Shown: positions 4,485-5,876 of the stretch, piece after piece
Layout: each line of letters opens with the position of its first letter
How positions within the stretch are numbered: the first letter of the stretch is position 1
Assembly (NCBI GenBank): GCA_019747615.1
Contig: JAIEQQ010000582.1
Location: forward strand, 1 to 5,876
Length of the DNA stretch: 5,876 nucleotides
Direction: 5' to 3'
Source: Phycisphaerales bacterium
GTDB lineage: Bacteria; Planctomycetota; Phycisphaerae; Phycisphaerales; UBA1924
The notes under the pieces: model-generated
Databases searched by the model: none
What the model saw: only the letters and a program-made list of their open reading frames with translations
Told to the model about the DNA's origin: nothing
Position numbers and translations under genes: made by a program

Positions 4485-5729
4485 TCACGCATTGCTGAGG
4501 CGGTGGATGAGGATGGTCAGAAGTTGGCAGCGTTCGACGAGTGAGGTGAGGTCGATCCATTCGTCGAGGGTGTGGAGGCCGCCGCCGCGGACGCCGAGGG
4601 TGTCGATGGTGGGGAGGCCGGCGGCTTGGAGGTTGTTGCCGTCGCAGACGCCGGCGGTGGTGTTGAAGGGGAGTTGCTGGCCGAGGGCTTCGGCGACTCC
4701 CCGCGCGGCGAGGGCGAGGGATTCGGTCTGCGGCGTCATCGGCTTGGCGGGGCGGTTGAACGTGGTGCGGACCTCAACGCGCGGCATGGCGTCGGGCGCG
4801 TCGTTCAAAGCTTCGAGGCGGGCACGCAGGGCATTGCCTGTCTCGGGCGTCGGGTAGCGGACGTTGCCCCAGGCCAGTGCGCTGTCGCTCACGACGTTGG
4901 TCGGCTGGTCGCAATGCAGGGGGGAGATGTTGACGCACACGCCGGCCCCGGCATCGCTGAGGGCGTGGGCTTTGAGGACGCGATCGCAGAGGGCGCTGGT
5001 GGCGCTGCGGCCAGCGGAGAAGTCGCGGCCGACGTGGGCTTGGCGGCCGTGGGCGTGGAGCAGGAACTGCCCGCTGCCGCCGCGGGAGATGGCCAGTTCG
5101 CCCTTGCTCATGGCCGGCTCGAGGGCGATGCCGGCGCGATAGCGTCCGCTGGCGGCTTCGGCGCGCAGGGCGCGATCGGAGTGGAACGAGCCGGTCTCTT
5201 CGTCGCTGTTGAGCATGAACGACCAGGAGGCGGGCGCGCCGATCTCGGCGAGGGCTTCCAGCGCGTGCATGGCGATGACGAGGCCGCCTTTCATGTCAAC
5301 GCAGCCGGGGCCGGTGGCGCGGGTGTTCGCGGCGTCGGTGGTGAGGGCGATGAATGAGCCGCGGGGATCGTGAACGGTGTCGAGATGGCCGGCGATGAGG
5401 ACGGCGGCGTTCGAGTTTTCGTTCACCGAGTTCGTTCGACGGCAGACGACGGTGGGGGGGGCGTCGTCGGTCGGCGTGACGTCTACGGCGCGGCCGGCCT
5501 GGATCGCGCGAGAGTCGAGCCAGGTCGGTCGCGGATCGCCGGGGAAGAGCTCTGATGTGGCGCCGAGCGCGGCGCAGCGGGCGACGAGGCGCTCGCGCGT
5601 TTCATCAAGCCCCGCGCGATGGCCCATGCCCGTGGGGATGTTGACGAAGATGCGGAGGTCGTCGATGAGCGCCGCGTGGCGGGCGGTGATGGCGGCGGCG
5701 AGGCGAGATTCGAGCGAAGTCAGTGCCAT
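4485..5729 (-). CDS. M20-family zinc metallopeptidase (glutamate carboxypeptidase-like)
   Basis: This 414-residue member of the M20 (ArgE/DapE/ACY1/CPG2) family hydrolyses amide or peptide bonds with a two-zinc centre. All expected residues are present. His115 and Asp117 lie in GHLDTVH and the bridging Asp145 in GCVDMKGG. The general base Glu177 and metal ligand Glu178 lie in SDEETG. Glu204 is in ALEP and His386 in GGGLHT. The Glu204/His386 pattern and overall length fit the carboxypeptidase G2-like branch. A dimerisation lid domain is expected at about 212-325, containing GRQAHVG (228-234). No signal peptide is seen, so it is probably cytoplasmic. The ATG at 5729 leaves a short helical lead-in typical of the family, and no Shine-Dalgarno is visible. 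It starts 21 bp after the stop of the upstream partial gene, suggesting an operon. The substrate, whether peptide, N-acyl amino acid or folate-type glutamate, cannot be fixed from sequence. Confidence 0.92.
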   Translation of the reverse strand: MALTSLESRLAAAITARHAALIDDLRIFVNIPTGMGHRAGLDETRERLVARCAALGATSELFPGDPRPTWLDSRAIQAGRAVDVTPTDDAPPTVVCRRTNSVNENSNAAVLIAGHLDTVHDPRGSFIALTTDAANTRATGPGCVDMKGGLVIAMHALEALAEIGAPASWSFMLNSDEETGSFHSDRALRAEAASGRYRAGIALEPAMSKGELAISRGGSGQFLLHAHGRQAHVGRDFSAGRSATSALCDRVLKAHALSDAGAGVCVNISPLHCDQPTNVVSDSALAWGNVRYPTPETGNALRARLEALNDAPDAMPRVEVRTTFNRPAKPMTPQTESLALAARGVAEALGQQLPFNTTAGVCDGNNLQAAGLPTIDTLGVRGGGLHTLDEWIDLTSLVERCQLLTILIHRLSNA

Positions 5730-5750
5730 GCGGTCAGCATAGCGAAACGC

Positions 5751-5876
5751 TCACGGGCCGAGGAAGATGTCGGTGGCGCTGGAGGGGGTTTCGATGCCGC
5801 GGAGGGGCTCGGCGCGCCCGCCGCGCTTGAGCTGGGCGGAGCGGCGGAGTGCGTCTTCGATGGAGACGGGGAGCCA
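5751..5876 (-). CDS. 3' end of an unrecognised gene, cut by the window edge
   Basis: An open frame enters from the right edge and ends at a TGA (5751-5753), giving 41 C-terminal residues that start WLPVSIEDALRRSAQL and end SSATDIFLGP. The codons favour G/C at third positions like the neighbouring genes. The end lies 21 bp upstream of the M20 peptidase start on the same strand, which supports a real gene in an operon with it. I do not recognise the family. The fragment shows no catalytic motif; it has a predicted short helix rich in Arg and Ala and then a polar tail. Confidence 0.65.
   Translation of the reverse strand, partial: WLPVSIEDALRRSAQLKRGGRAEPLRGIETPSSATDIFLGP

Noticed and set aside
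4034..4544. Short open frames in the convergent spacer, on both strands
   Set aside because: Their products are translated GGAA/CCTT repeats and low-complexity runs. They have no motif, no ribosome binding site, and they cross the inverted repeat arms.
4572..5357. 261-codon open frame on the plus strand opposite the M20 peptidase
   Set aside because: It overlaps the peptidase gene, all of whose catalytic ligands are intact on the other strand. The plus-strand product is a Gly/Ala/Val/Asp-rich shadow.

Overview
The window is GC-rich bacterial DNA with strong G/C bias at third codon positions. It holds four complete protein genes and the 3' end of a fifth, with repeat-rich spacers between them. 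The gene set is ThyX, a single-lipoyl 2-oxo-acid dehydrogenase E2, an MBL-fold hydrolase and an M20 peptidase. None of the four complete genes has a convincing Shine-Dalgarno sequence. Together with the dispersed GC-rich palindromic repeats, this suggests a planctomycete, perhaps a Phycisphaerae-like lineage. That placement is an inference from style, not from a marker gene, and other high-GC phyla are not excluded.

Layout. Positions 36-1067 (minus) encode an FAD-dependent thymidylate synthase with a Pro/Ala-rich N-terminal extension. The 237-bp spacer 1068-1304 carries two identical 54-bp copies of a palindromic repeat. Positions 1305-2738 (minus) encode the E2 acyltransferase core of a 2-oxo-acid dehydrogenase complex, with no E1 or E3 gene beside it. 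The divergent spacer 2739-3001 contains short tandem repeats. Positions 3002-3997 (plus) encode a metallo-beta-lactamase-fold hydrolase with a full set of metal ligands. The convergent spacer 3998-4484 is an elaborate repeat region. Positions 4485-5729 (minus) encode an M20 zinc peptidase with all expected ligands. It lies 21 bp downstream of a truncated, unrecognised gene (5751-5876, minus) and is probably co-transcribed with it.

The genes do not form one pathway: they cover dTMP synthesis, central carbon metabolism, an unassigned hydrolase and a peptidase or deacylase. The most interesting material is non-coding. A composite repeat follows the stop codons of both convergent genes in the same gene-relative orientation, making a large imperfect inverted repeat. 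Between its arms lie two G-quadruplex-type runs and an AT-rich palindrome. I found no tRNA, rRNA, CRISPR array, transposase or phage gene. No new defence or metabolic system is evident from the coding content.
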